Shown here in pieces: positions 46,191 to 55,900 of a stretch of DNA of 64,000 nt (positions are counted from its first letter, which is position 1; the number at the start of each line of letters is the position of its first letter). The notes beneath the pieces were generated by a model that ran no database searches, was not told the DNA's origin, and worked only from the letters and a program-made list of their open reading frames with translations. Where the stretch lies: the NCBI GenBank assembly GCA_030734395.1, contig JAUZTG010000048.1, positions 1,612,001 through 1,676,000 on the forward strand, given 5' to 3'. The stretch is from Sarocladium kiliense. Lineage: Eukaryota > Ascomycota > Sordariomycetes > Hypocreales > Sarocladiaceae. The position numbers and the translations under genes were made by a program.

Positions 46191-46572
46191 TCGGACCTCA
46201 GGGAAAGGATGTATCGAATGGAAAGAATCGCATGGGCCGGCATGGTATGGCGTTTAGGATTACTCTCAGCTTTTCATGCTTCGAACGCTTGTGGATGATA
46301 CCCAAGAAGGCATTGTACAAGTTTCATATCGGACCGTTTCTTCGTTTGCATTGTACAAAAGATACGCATAACAAGCAAAATGTAAGAACTCCAAAACTCC
46401 ATCCCTTTGCCCGAAAGATTCCTGAATGCTCCCCTTCTCGTCATTAACCAACCCAAGATCGGCCAGTGCCAAAACGCCGACTAGTTGTACTGTAGTAATT
46501 GATCGTCTCCACGCCGGTCGTGTCGTCTCCACATGATTGCGTCGTAAGTGCTACGCTGTAGGATGCGGTACA
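46191..46572. other. Intergenic region between convergent genes
   Basis: 382 bp between the ATP23 (+) and Aurora kinase (-) stops. It holds both 3' UTRs; no gene is seen. Confidence 0.6.
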
Positions 46573-47881
46573 TCACCGCAATGGCTTCTCCCGGTTGCTA
46601 GCCCGCTCACCCTTGACGCAGTATTTGACGATCCAGGGGTGTTGTGACACCTGTTCGAGCGGAATCCGCTTCTCAGGATCTAACACGAGCAGCTGGACAA
46701 AAAACGTTAGCACCTGGCTAAGGTTGCAGGCTAGAATAGCGTGACAGGGTTGGTGACGCTTACCTTCTTGATGAGATCAGTCGCTTCCTTGCTGACGAAG
46801 GAAGGGATTGTCATTTCCGCTCGTGCAATTCTTCTATGGGTCATGGCTGGTGTGTCCTCAAACGGCGCCTCGCCAACAAGAAACTCGTATGTCAGCACAC
46901 CGAGACTCCACAAGTCGACTTTTTCGTTGTAGTAGTTGTCTCTTGATCCAGGCTTAATCATCTCCGGCGGTAAGTAATCCAGAGTACCGCACAGAGTGTT
47001 CCTTCTGTTGTTCGGAGCGTGCACACTCCAACCGAAATCAGAGATCTTGATCTCGTCGTGGACGCCGACCAGAATGTTTTCTGGCTTGATGTCGCGGTGA
47101 ATCACATGTTTGCGGTGGAGGTATCGAAGCGCTGATGCCATTTGTGCGATGTAGCCGGCAGCCTTCCACTCAGGGAAGCGGTTCTCGCGGCGCAGATGCT
47201 TGTAGAGCTCTCCCTTGGCGGCGAATTCCAGGATAAGGAACACACGCTTGCTGTCGTGGAAGTGGCCATACATCTGGAGGATGTTGGGGTGACGAAGGTT
47301 GCTCTGGATCTCGATCTCACGCCGGACTTGCTTCTCAACATTGTTGTGTTGCAGCTCGTTCTTGTGCAGCACCTTGAGGCCACAGATGAACCCGCTGGTC
47401 CGCTCGCGGGCAAGATACACCCGTCCAAACTTGCCCTTTCCGAGCGGCCTGCCAATCTCAAACATGCCGAGGTGGAATTGCTTGGGGATAGATGGCTGGT
47501 ATGAGGTCAAGCTGATGCCCTTGTACTCCTCAATGGTTTCCTCAGATTTGCGTACGACCCCAGAGCCGATAGCCTTTCTTGGAGGTGACATTGGACCACC
47601 CTTCTGCTGGACGGTCTGAGAAGGAAGTGTGACTGAAGCAACTGCATGGTTGGTCTGTGACTTGAGTGCGACTTTGAAGATGTTAGGCTTGCCGTCTGCC
47701 TGGGGGAGCGCAGTTGTCGTCGTGGTAATCAAGTTCTGGTTGCAGGTTAGATTTATACTCCCTAGCATTGAGAACACCCGGGATTCTTTAGACGAACCTT
47801 TGACCTTGCATACGAGGATTCATTCTCATCGCCAACCGCAAGATGCTCGAAGCGAGCCTCAAGTGTCCTTGTTGTGGCCAT
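46573..47881 (-). CDS. IPL1: Aurora kinase (Ipl1/Ark1)
   Basis: Exons 47881-47798, 47735-46764 and 46692-46573 give 391 aa. Introns are 62 bp (unusual donor GTTCGT) and 71 bp. Aurora is the catalytic subunit of the chromosomal passenger complex; it corrects kinetochore attachment and phosphorylates histone H3 Ser10. The N-terminal 115 residues are disordered. Kinase features in order: FEIGRPLGKGKFGRVYLARE, GLKVLHKNEL with the ATP-binding lysine, HRDIKPENILV, KISDFGWSVHAP, then an activation loop NNRRNTLCGTLDYLPPEM, where RRNTLCGT is the Aurora signature with the autophosphorylated Thr. The C terminus (DPEKRIPLEQVSQHPWI) is normal. Fungi have one Aurora; the symbol follows the yeast name. It shares its promoter region with TIP41. 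Confidence 0.95.
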
Positions 47882-48685
47882 GTTGACAGGATATGCAGCT
47901 CGTAAATGTCGAGGAAAGTAGAGCGATCCGGAACGACAAACTCCAGCAAGCGCCTGCTTGTCGGATGATAAATGTATTTGCTGGTCGCTATGTTAGTAAG
48001 TCGGCGTTGAGCGAAAGGTTGTTGGTTGTCGATGGAGGGGAGGTATGCTACTTGGTGTGGGTGGCCACCCCAAATATTTGGGGGGCGACACAGCCGTCGC
48101 CCCAGCAACGGTCTCCCCAGGTTTCAACTTCTCCTGCTTAACGCTTCCTAATTTCCATCGATTTTGATTGGGAAACTACCCTAAATCGGACTTACAAGAA
48201 ACTGAATTTCACCGCGCTGAAGCGATGATTGCAGTTCTCTATTTTACATCAAGCCTCCGTGGTGAAGGAATCAAGCGCTGTGCACCTACCAGCTAGGCAA
48301 TCATGCAGCCTGATGTATAGTGTCGCAACTTTGGCACATACTACCTGGTAGTATCGATTGAAGCTTTGCACGTCCTTCGTTTAACTTCCAAAATAACGCA
48401 GTGCGGAACACTATCACAGGAGTAGGTCATGGCATGTGTTCGAGGTTCGTGACTGACCCTGGCTATCATCGTAAGAGCTGGAACAGCTCCAAGGGCTCCC
48501 CGCCTGAAGGGCTCCCCCCCCCCACCATCCCCGCTGTTACATCAAAGTGTCTGCAGCTTCAAGCTCTAATGCTTCGACATCTGTTTGCTTTGCACACGTA
48601 TACATCACCACACCCACGCCTACCCATACATGCCTTGCACGACACCGAATACTCCCATCGATCACCCCCGTCTCCTGTCGCCATC
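47882..48685. other. Shared promoter region of Aurora kinase and TIP41
   Basis: 804 bp between divergent starts. It contains a perfect palindrome at 48068-48083, listed separately. The 150 bp before TIP41 are C-rich. The TIP41 frame is open upstream to 48401 but does not look coding. Confidence 0.55.
48068..48083. promoter_or_regulatory. Perfect 16-bp palindrome CCCCAAATATTTGGGG
   Basis: Eight bases mirror the next eight with no mismatch. It lies 187-202 bp upstream of the Aurora ATG and about 600 bp from the TIP41 ATG. The core CCAAATATTTGG is a CW8G form of the CArG boxes bound by MADS-domain proteins such as Mcm1. Mcm1 with forkhead factors drives G2/M genes in yeast, which would fit Aurora. 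That function is inference; the symmetry is what the sequence shows. Confidence 0.55.
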
Positions 48686-49587
48686 ATGAACCACATCACA
48701 GCTCTCGACGAGCCCTTCCCCTCCCCCGCCTCACTCGACGCTGCCACCACATCCCACACCCAGAACCGCTTCCGCATCTCAACCCGCAAGCTACCCATCT
48801 CCAAAGCCGCGCCCATCGATGCCCTTACCGAGAAGCTCGGGATTCCCGTCCCGGAGATGATCTTTGGCGACAACCTCGTAGCCATAACCCACGTCCCAAC
48901 GAAATGGTCCATCTCCTTCAATACCCCAGATGCGCTGGACGCTGTCGACAAGACCGACAAGAACATGCTCAAGGTCGCATACGCTCGTGACTGGGAAAGC
49001 ACAAGGGAAGGCACCACACAGAAGATCAAGGAGGTTGTTAAGCCTTATGACTGGAGCTACTCGACTACCTACGCTGGCACAATCGACCCTGGCACGGCTG
49101 CCACGTCCCTCCAACCCACCGACCGCAAGATCCCAATCGAGCTTCTCAAACGGAGAGATCCTATCCTATTCTTTGATGAGGTCGTCTTGTACGAGAGCGA
49201 GCTTGACGATAACGGCATATCTATCTACAGCGCGAAACTGCGTGTCCACGAGAAGCGCATGCTACTTCTCTGTCGTCTCTTTATGCGTCTGGACAACGTC
49301 ATCGTCCGGATACGCGATACGAGGATCTACGTCGACTTCGAGACTGACGAGGTGATTCGGGAGTACACAGCCAAGGAGGCAGCCTTTGATGATGTTAAGA
49401 GGGTAAGACCACGATGTTATTCCGGTGCTCGTTCCAAGTGCCTAGAAACTAACATCCGCAACAGAGCCTACTCATGTCCGGTCGCCTTCCTGACGATGTC
49501 ACAGTCGGTCTTCGAGACCCAAACATCCTTGACCCGCTGTTGCCAATCGTCGAGCAAACAATAGAATCTGCTAGGTTGAGCGGGTGA
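48686..49587 (+). CDS. TIP41: TIP41-like TOR/PP2A signalling protein
   Basis: Exons 48686-49402 and 49465-49587 (62-bp intron) give 279 aa. Tip41 binds Tap42 and type 2A phosphatases and acts in TOR signalling; its human relative TIPRL binds PP2A catalytic subunits. The family blocks are clear: ISTRKLPISKAAPIDALTEK, GIPVPEMIFGDN, ISFNTPDALDAV, VKPYDWSYSTTYAGT, DPILFFDEVVLYESELDDNG, KLRVHEKRMLLLCRLFMRLD and VRIRDTRIYVDF. The second exon gives the expected end with LPDDVTVGLRDPNILDPLLP. I start at 48686 (MNHITALDEPFPSP) because homologues begin shortly before this region and upstream codons are not conserved-looking. Confidence 0.95.
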
Positions 49588-50056
49588 GGACGGAGGTGAT
49601 GTCTGGGACAAGGTTCTCAGAATCCATATGGAGTTAGGCGTTATCAGGAGTTGGACTATTGAAGCACGGAATGTGCGCAAGGTCCCATGCTGTTGAATTG
49701 AATAGGGCAAAACAATCACATGAATACATTTCTGATTCGGTTTCAATCGCCAGGGAAGATGAACAATGTCCGCACTCCTACGTCAATGGCTACTGACCCC
49801 TACCCCGAGCTCCTGCAGTGTATAATGACACAGACGCAGCAAGTAGATGTATTCCTCTCATTCAAGTCACTTACGACACGCAACCGAAGTCACACTAAGA
49901 TACATGCTGAAGCAATCCAACGCCTGGCAAGCCTTCCAAGGTTCATATCATCCTGGGAACATTTCCAACGCCAAAACAAGGAACGAGTCAAGGCTCACAG
50001 GCTCATCCTTGACCAGCCTCAGCTCTGTCTGAGAGCAGCAACACATCACTGACCAT
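49588..50056. other. Intergenic region between convergent genes
   Basis: 469 bp between the TIP41 (+) stop and the unknown nuclear protein (-) stop. Only 3' UTRs are expected. Confidence 0.6.
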
Positions 50057-51808
50057 TCATCGGGCATCTAGTGGTGCAACCTCCTCTGATTCAACCACCT
50101 CCTCAAACGAGAGCTCCCACCGATCCACTTCCTTGAACTTTACAGCCTGCGCCCTCAATGCTTCCGTTTCAATGAAACGCCGATGTTCCTCACTGTCCTC
50201 ACCAAAGGTATCATCCGGCAGAGCCACAAAGGCACTCGGCTCATCCTCATCAACCTTGTCACCGTCGCTCTGATCTTCATTCTCCTTACCGGAGGCCCGG
50301 CGCGAGTACGTCTTACCGGCTCGCGATGAGCTGCGGGTAGTAGGTCGTGTGGCGACGGCAGCAGCAGGAGTTTGACGCGGTTGCAAGGCGTTGTCTGTCT
50401 GTCCATTTCGTGATGCAGCTCGAGTGCTCTTCATGCGCCGAGAAGAACGAGCGTCGAGTTGCAGCTCGTCATCGTCCTGCGCTAGGCCGGAGGTATCGAT
50501 CGCCTCTTCAAGGGTATGATCCTGGGTCTTCTTGACGCGTCGCTTCGGGAGAAGGTTTGCAAGATGAGCAGTTGTGAGCTCTGGGGAGTGTGCGCGTTGC
50601 CGACGAGGGCCTCGACCTCGCTTGATGGCTTGGAAGTTGGGTGAATGTGTAAGAGATGGAGGAGAGGAGACGTCAGAGAGACGATCTAGCTGAGCAGGCG
50701 TGGTGACAGAAGGTCGACGACGGCGCTTGCCTAGAGCCTGAATGTCTGGCCAAATGTTGTCGTCGTCTTCTTCTGAGTCACTACTGGCCGGTGGTGCATT
50801 GTCTCCATCCCTAGTAGGAGTGACTGGCCTTTGCAGAGGTGGTAGCATCACTGGCGAGCCGAGAGAAGAAAGCTCAGACTCGCTATCACTGACATCGATG
50901 CCGTCTCCATGTGAGGTCACGCGAGAGGTCTTCTCCGGTCTCTCACTAGCCTCCATGTCATCGCCGCTCTTGCGCTTCCTTGCTACTGGCACAATCGATG
51001 CGTCAACAGAAGCTTCGCGGTCAGCCATGGCTCGTGATCTGGTACTTCGACGTCGTTCCTTCAGTGGTGTGGACTCGGCCTCGGGGCTGAGTTCTCGATC
51101 ACTCCCAACATCTGAACCCTGACCCGAGCCAGCTGCCGAGCCAGCAACCGAGCCAGCAACCGAGCCAGCAACCGAGCCGGTAACAGAGCCGGTAGTATCA
51201 TAGCGTGACTTGCGATTCGTTCCCAAGATGCTGGGCTCCCTTGCCCGCCTTCTGAACACACCAATGTTGAACGAGGAACTCATCAGTGGCGTGGCTCCAT
51301 TGCGGCTGCTCGGGCGAATCGGCGCGTCATTCCGTCCAATAAAGCTAGACTGACGAGATCGCGAACGCCGCCGCCCAAGATTGCGGAGAGAGAGCGTAGA
51401 AGACTCAGCAGATTGTGGCGCCTTGAGCAGCGAGTCACCACCAATGTCGAAGCTCTCATCGAGATCGCCAAACATATCGTCGGCAAGATCAAGACCAGTC
51501 GTGTCAACAGCGCGGAGCGGTGTTCCGAGGCCTCGGCGGCCGACTTCTACAGAGCTCATGGTATTCTCTTCGCCGCTGGTGGTGGTCGGGTCCTCATTCG
51601 CAAGACGTTCAAGGGCAGCATCGCGACTTTTGTTCGCGATCCGAAGTACTGCCTCGTCCTTTGCACTCAAAGCTGCACCAGAGCTCCGTGTGCTTCGCGT
51701 CCGGCCTCTTGTCTCCATCTCATCTGTGTCTGTATCGGTAGCAGGCTTCTCGATAGCCTTCGAAGCTTGCGCAGGGGGTACGCGAGGAGCCCGTTTTGGG
51801 CGTGGCAT
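50057..51808 (-). CDS. Disordered basic nuclear protein with conserved C-terminal tail, unknown function
   Basis: One exon, 583 aa. I do not recognise a named family. The N terminus is basic (MPRPKRAPRVPPAQ). Most of the protein is Ser/Arg/Asp-rich with clusters suited to nuclear import (RRRSRSR, KRRRRPS, KRGRGPRRQR) and many SP/TP sites. Residues about 205-228 are a tandem repeat of G-S-V-A made by a 12-bp minisatellite. The ordered, conserved-looking parts are HSPELTTAHLANLLPKRRVK, KTYSRRASGKENEDQ, and the acidic/aromatic tail EALRAQAVKFKEVDRWELSF followed by EEV and a DAR end. I recall the same tail in uncharacterised Pezizomycotina proteins. KEN in SGKENEDQ is a possible APC/C degron, so cell-cycle turnover is conceivable. 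No intron is needed; the frame runs from ATG 51808 to the stop. Confidence 0.8.
   Translation of the reverse strand: MPRPKRAPRVPPAQASKAIEKPATDTDTDEMETRGRTRSTRSSGAALSAKDEAVLRIANKSRDAALERLANEDPTTTSGEENTMSSVEVGRRGLGTPLRAVDTTGLDLADDMFGDLDESFDIGGDSLLKAPQSAESSTLSLRNLGRRRSRSRQSSFIGRNDAPIRPSSRNGATPLMSSSFNIGVFRRRAREPSILGTNRKSRYDTTGSVTGSVAGSVAGSVAGSAAGSGQGSDVGSDRELSPEAESTPLKERRRSTRSRAMADREASVDASIVPVARKRKSGDDMEASERPEKTSRVTSHGDGIDVSDSESELSSLGSPVMLPPLQRPVTPTRDGDNAPPASSDSEEDDDNIWPDIQALGKRRRRPSVTTPAQLDRLSDVSSPPSLTHSPNFQAIKRGRGPRRQRAHSPELTTAHLANLLPKRRVKKTQDHTLEEAIDTSGLAQDDDELQLDARSSRRMKSTRAASRNGQTDNALQPRQTPAAAVATRPTTRSSSRAGKTYSRRASGKENEDQSDGDKVDEDEPSAFVALPDDTFGEDSEEHRRFIETEALRAQAVKFKEVDRWELSFEEVVESEEVAPLDAR
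51126..51197 (-). repeat. Coding 12-bp minisatellite, six units
   Basis: Six tandem 12-bp units on the plus strand; the middle three are identical (GAGCCAGCAACC) and the outer three differ at two to four bases. Read on the minus strand it encodes repeated Gly-Ser-Val-Ala/Thr inside the unknown nuclear protein, so length change keeps the frame. Confidence 0.95.
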
Positions 51809-52348
51809 CGTGACAGCCGAAATTCAGGTTTGGGAGGCTTGGATGTTGTAATTGGTTTCAAGTGGTGTATGCTGGTCAGATGCTTCGCGAGCCGGAAGTT
51901 AGGGGTCGTGCAGTTGATTTGAGGAAACACGCTGGGTAGAAGAAGCTCGTTAAGATGTTTGGTGGTGGTGGGAGGAAGTGGGCGCCAGCATAGACGCGAC
52001 GCGACGTGTCACGGCACCAACAAATGGCTGCCCCACCTGTCTTCACTTACAGACGCGCCTCACTAGAGTGCAGATCTTCTTGTACGGCTCACCAGCATTG
52101 TGGGGATTGTCTGTACTCGCACGGTGGTCTCAGTCAGTTTGTAAAGTACATATCGGATTGCGAGAGTCTAATGTGTTGAAAACGCTACCATGAGTAGCGG
52201 AGGATCGCCAGAAAGATCATGCTCCCAAACGCCCCTCCAGGGAATGTATCCAGACTGCGACATCCTGGATGCCTAACCAAGCGATATACATCCTCCTCTA
52301 ATTTACATGTTGTACATACGAACGGTACAGCTAAAAGGAAAAACGACT
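51809..52348. other. Intergenic region
   Basis: 540 bp between the MRH4 stop (-) and the start of the unknown nuclear protein (-). It holds the MRH4 3' UTR and the next gene's promoter. No motif stands out. Confidence 0.55.
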
Positions 52349-54148
52349 CTAGATCAGTGCTTGTCCCTCGAACATGCTCCTCTTGACATCTGCAACGACA
52401 TCCTTCCTGTCATCATTGCCCACCAAGACAATGCCACGGCCACGACGGCCCATACGCCCAGCACGTCCAAGACGGTGAATAAAGTCGATCGTCGTGTGCG
52501 GCACATCGTAGAGAATAACATGGCGTACCGCAAGGGTGTCGATGCCTCGGGAGGCAAGGTCCGTCACCACGAGCACCTTGACATTGGACAGCTTGCCGCG
52601 ACCCTTGATTGGGATGGCGGGTACAGCAATGGGCTCTTTTGTTGTGAAAGTCTCCAGGATTTCATCGTGACGCTTCTCGGTGGTGTCACGATGGAGCGCT
52701 TGTGCATCGATACCCCATGTTCTCAGATACTCGGCCAGTTGCTCCGTCTTCTCTCGCTCATTGACGAAGACAAGGACTCGCCGGAGATCCACCATTTTCT
52801 TGTCCGTACCCTCATGTGCCATGCCCTCTTTGCCGATAGAATAAAGGGCATCTGCGCAAGCCAAGTCCTTCTTGTTCTTGTAAGGCTCCTTGGATACATC
52901 GATGACGCCAAGCTGAACACGACGCGGAATGGCGTGAAGATTGGGCGTAGTGATCCGTTGCATCTTCGGGTAAGTAACCGCAAGATAATTGTTGAGTTTC
53001 CTGGGAATCGTTGCAGAGCAGCACACGAGCGCCTTCAGCGATGGCATGGCACGCTCGATAATGCTTGTTGTCACCGGAGCGAAGCTGCGGTCCAACAGAG
53101 AATCAGCCTCATCTACAATGAGATGAGACACCCTGGACAGGATGTTGGGGTCCGAGTCGGCGACGGATGCCAAAAGGTGTGGTGTCGAGATAATCACGTC
53201 CAGACCCTTAGGGCTGTACAGATTGCGTTGGATCTGTTGCGGCTTGAGATCCGATGATAGCATCTCGGTCTTGTACTTGACGACATGAGACAGCTTCTTC
53301 GATACCTTGCCAATCTGCTGGGCAAGCTCCGCCGTAGGGACAAGAATCACGACCTTTGGCCGTGCCATCGTGGGATGAGGCTCGTCTAACGGTCGTCCTT
53401 TGCCGTTCGTGGCTTCGAGCCGAGCCTTCTCCGCCATGTAACGCTCCTTATACGCCTTGATATCTGGGTCCTCTGCCTCCTCGACTTTGACAGCATTTAC
53501 GGCTGGCAGCAGATAAGCAAGGGTCTTGCCGGAACCCGTCTCTGCGGCTAATAGAAATGAACGCTGCTCTTTGAAATCTTTCCTCGGCTCGCCGGGCTTT
53601 GACTGCCCCAGAATTGCTGGAATCGCTAAGCGTTGAACCGGTGTAGGTTTAATATCAGTAAGTCCGTGGAAAAGCTCGTCGGTGACCGCTGATCGAAGTT
53701 CGGGGAGAAGGTCGAACTGGTCGAAACTTTCATACTCCGCCATCCGCTCCTTAGTGAGGTTTCTTCTGCCATACGAGACAGATGCTAGTGCACGCTGCAT
53801 CTTCAGAGCCTTTCTCTCGTCCAATGGCTGCCTAGTATCTCTCCTCCCGGATCGATCGTTCTTCTTCGCCAGCACCTGTGATCGGGCCGCCCGGCGGGCA
53901 GGGTCGATGTTTGCCGTCGTCCGATTCATACTGCCGAATGGCCCAGGAGACTCTCGTCGGCTGCCTCGCTGCACAGGCGCCCGATGCACTTGGTCAGAGA
54001 GGACCATGCGTGAAGGTCTTTCCTTGGTCCCCCTTGAGAGGAATCGCTGACCGAGCCATGGTTGCGTGCTGGCTCTCTGAAACCTCGCTGCTGGCCCAAG
54101 TCCCGACAGACATGATGCGCAGACGGGAGCGCGTGCGATTCGTCGCAT
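52349..54148 (-). CDS. MRH4: Mitochondrial DEAD-box RNA helicase Mrh4
   Basis: One exon, 599 aa. I start at the ATG at 54148: MRRIARAPVCASCLSGLGPA is a typical mitochondrial presequence rich in Arg/Ala/Ser, while the open frame upstream starts only from a GTG. Mrh4 is required for late assembly of the mitochondrial large ribosomal subunit. DEAD-box motifs are in order: Q-like PTPVQRLAIPAIL, motif I AAETGSGKTLAYLL, Ia PTAELAQQI, Ib STPHLLAS, II VDEADSLLDR, III CSATIPRK, then in the second RecA domain FVNEREKTEQLAEYLR, V VTDLASRGIDT and VI HRLGRAGRMGRRGRG. A charged insertion (about 215-255, KVEEAEDPDIKAYKER) between motifs I and Ia is a Mrh4 trait in filamentous fungi. All catalytic residues are intact. 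Confidence 0.94.
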   Translation of the reverse strand: MRRIARAPVCASCLSGLGPAARFQRASTQPWLGQRFLSRGTKERPSRMVLSDQVHRAPVQRGSRRESPGPFGSMNRTTANIDPARRAARSQVLAKKNDRSGRRDTRQPLDERKALKMQRALASVSYGRRNLTKERMAEYESFDQFDLLPELRSAVTDELFHGLTDIKPTPVQRLAIPAILGQSKPGEPRKDFKEQRSFLLAAETGSGKTLAYLLPAVNAVKVEEAEDPDIKAYKERYMAEKARLEATNGKGRPLDEPHPTMARPKVVILVPTAELAQQIGKVSKKLSHVVKYKTEMLSSDLKPQQIQRNLYSPKGLDVIISTPHLLASVADSDPNILSRVSHLIVDEADSLLDRSFAPVTTSIIERAMPSLKALVCCSATIPRKLNNYLAVTYPKMQRITTPNLHAIPRRVQLGVIDVSKEPYKNKKDLACADALYSIGKEGMAHEGTDKKMVDLRRVLVFVNEREKTEQLAEYLRTWGIDAQALHRDTTEKRHDEILETFTTKEPIAVPAIPIKGRGKLSNVKVLVVTDLASRGIDTLAVRHVILYDVPHTTIDFIHRLGRAGRMGRRGRGIVLVGNDDRKDVVADVKRSMFEGQALI

Positions 54149-54630
54149 ATTTCTTGCTGCGATTTCTTTGGTGATGGTTGATGAAAGATCAAGCACGCGA
54201 CGTCTCAGGAGTCGCTTGCCACTAGGATTTTTTTTCCGCGACGCTAGAAGCTGCCACTCCAGAGTCGGTGCTCGGCGCCTAACACCTCCGACTACCTACG
54301 GCCCCAGATGCGATCACACAGCACATGCTCAAGTTGCACGAGCGGGATGAGTTGAACTCATTCAGAAGCGCATGAGGAGCTTTATATCATTTCTTGAATC
54401 AATAATTACACTAAAAGTACTCGATCATAGGGGCTCCCAGGGGGCATGAAGGTGCATGTCCACGGAGCAACCGCAGGATATCCAATAACAGGAAATGTAG
54501 ATAGCGCGTCCATGTTAGTCGCGACAACTTTTCCACCACGTGATTCCCAAAGCCAGAAGAATGAAGCCGCCTGTTATGAACCTAGTACAGTGTCAGAGGG
54601 ATGATCCATGCACTTATCCTGGGATTTCGC
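54149..54630. other. Intergenic region
   Basis: 482 bp between the CBM48 gene stop (-) and the MRH4 start (-). It holds one 3' UTR and one promoter. Nothing else is visible. Confidence 0.55.
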
Positions 54631-55900
54631 CTACCATCGACCTTCTATACACGAGTCACCATCGCCTGGCCAGGAGAACTGCCTAGTTGGCTTGCTAGAC
54701 CTTGGGGGAGTCTTGTCCTGAGTTTTGGGGGACAAAGCGACGCTAGAAGCTTGAGGATCATGGTTCTCTTTGGCATAACGAGCAGTATATACCTTGTGAT
54801 CCTTGAGTTGAGGTCCATCGTCCTCACTGGTGGATCCAATGGCATCGTCGTATTTGTCAGATGCTTTATCTCCTGGCATCGAAGTACCTGGTGCTCGGGG
54901 AGGCTCCTCCACGATCGAACCAAGAGATACTGCAGATTTAGTCCGGCCAAAGCTGCTATGTGACGGTCTGCTGTCGCGTTTCTTGGAGGAGGTCGGACTG
55001 AGGGAGTCTGGCGACGGGAGACTATCGGTAGCAGTGTCGACGCTATCTCGTCTAGAGGCAAATTGAGGCGATGATGGCCGATCTGCGAGCTGAATGGGCC
55101 CCTCCCCCATACTTGTGGATATTCTCCGTAGTGTATTCATGACGGATGACTTGTCGCAAGGAAACTTCTCTAATGTAGGGTCATCCACATCTGGTGATGT
55201 GTAATCTGGTGCGAGAGCTCCAAAAGAGCTGATCGACATGGTACGAGTGGCACTAGGCGAAAGTGAGTGGTCAAACCCATCGTCGACCACCTCGAAGTCG
55301 TATGCCCCGAGGCATTCATGAGCAAACAGGGGCGTAGACGGCACTGCAGCCTCATCGGTGTCGTCCGTAGGTGTCACTACTCTTGGGGCATCCCCCATCA
55401 GCCTGATGGGCGCAGGCTTGCCTGCACGTTTCTTCTTGTTTTTTCTGGCTGGTCGTGCATCTTCCGACAGAACCGGCTTGGCCGGCTCAGAAGGTGTAAT
55501 TTGCGGTGAGTAGTTGGCGTCTCCCGCTGCCGGAAGCTGAAGGTCTGTGCCATGGAAGGAGGTTGACGTTACTGTGAGCAGGTTGTTCAGGTTGCCCATG
55601 CTGTCCGATGCTGCGATCAAGTATCAGCACGTTGGGCGTCAAGCAGGTTTGAAGAGCTGGAGACATACTCGTGGGGCTCTGCTCGTCCAGGTCCCAATCA
55701 TCGCCGTGGCCGACCTTGAACTTGTATTGATACTCCCGATTTTCCTCCACATGGATCTCCATTGTGAAGAGACTCTCGCCTCGATCGTCGAGAACCCAAT
55801 CCATTTCTCTGGGCACCCATTCTGGATTGCTAAAAGACCCGGCGACGAAGACCGGGGGTCGGACCCCAGCCTTCCGATACCTGACTGTTGCTGGAACCAT
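54631..55900 (-). CDS. Glycogen-binding (CBM48/AMPK-beta-like) domain protein
   Basis: Exons 55900-55669 and 55610-54631 (58-bp intron) give 403 aa. The first 80 residues form a glycogen-binding module like that of AMPK-beta and starch-debranching enzymes: VRYRKAGVRPPVFVAGSFSN, WVPREMDWVLDDRGESLFTM, then NREYQYKFKVGHGDDWDLDE with the aromatic and basic residues that hold glucose chains. The remaining 320 residues are disordered, Ser/Pro/Asp-rich, with a basic patch KNKKKRAGKPAPIRLMGDAP that could be a nuclear or binding motif and several SP sites. No kinase-association domain follows, so it is not the AMPK-beta subunit itself. Similar fungal proteins are uncharacterised. It may act as a scaffold that brings a partner such as a phosphatase to glycogen, by analogy only. 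Confidence 0.85.
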
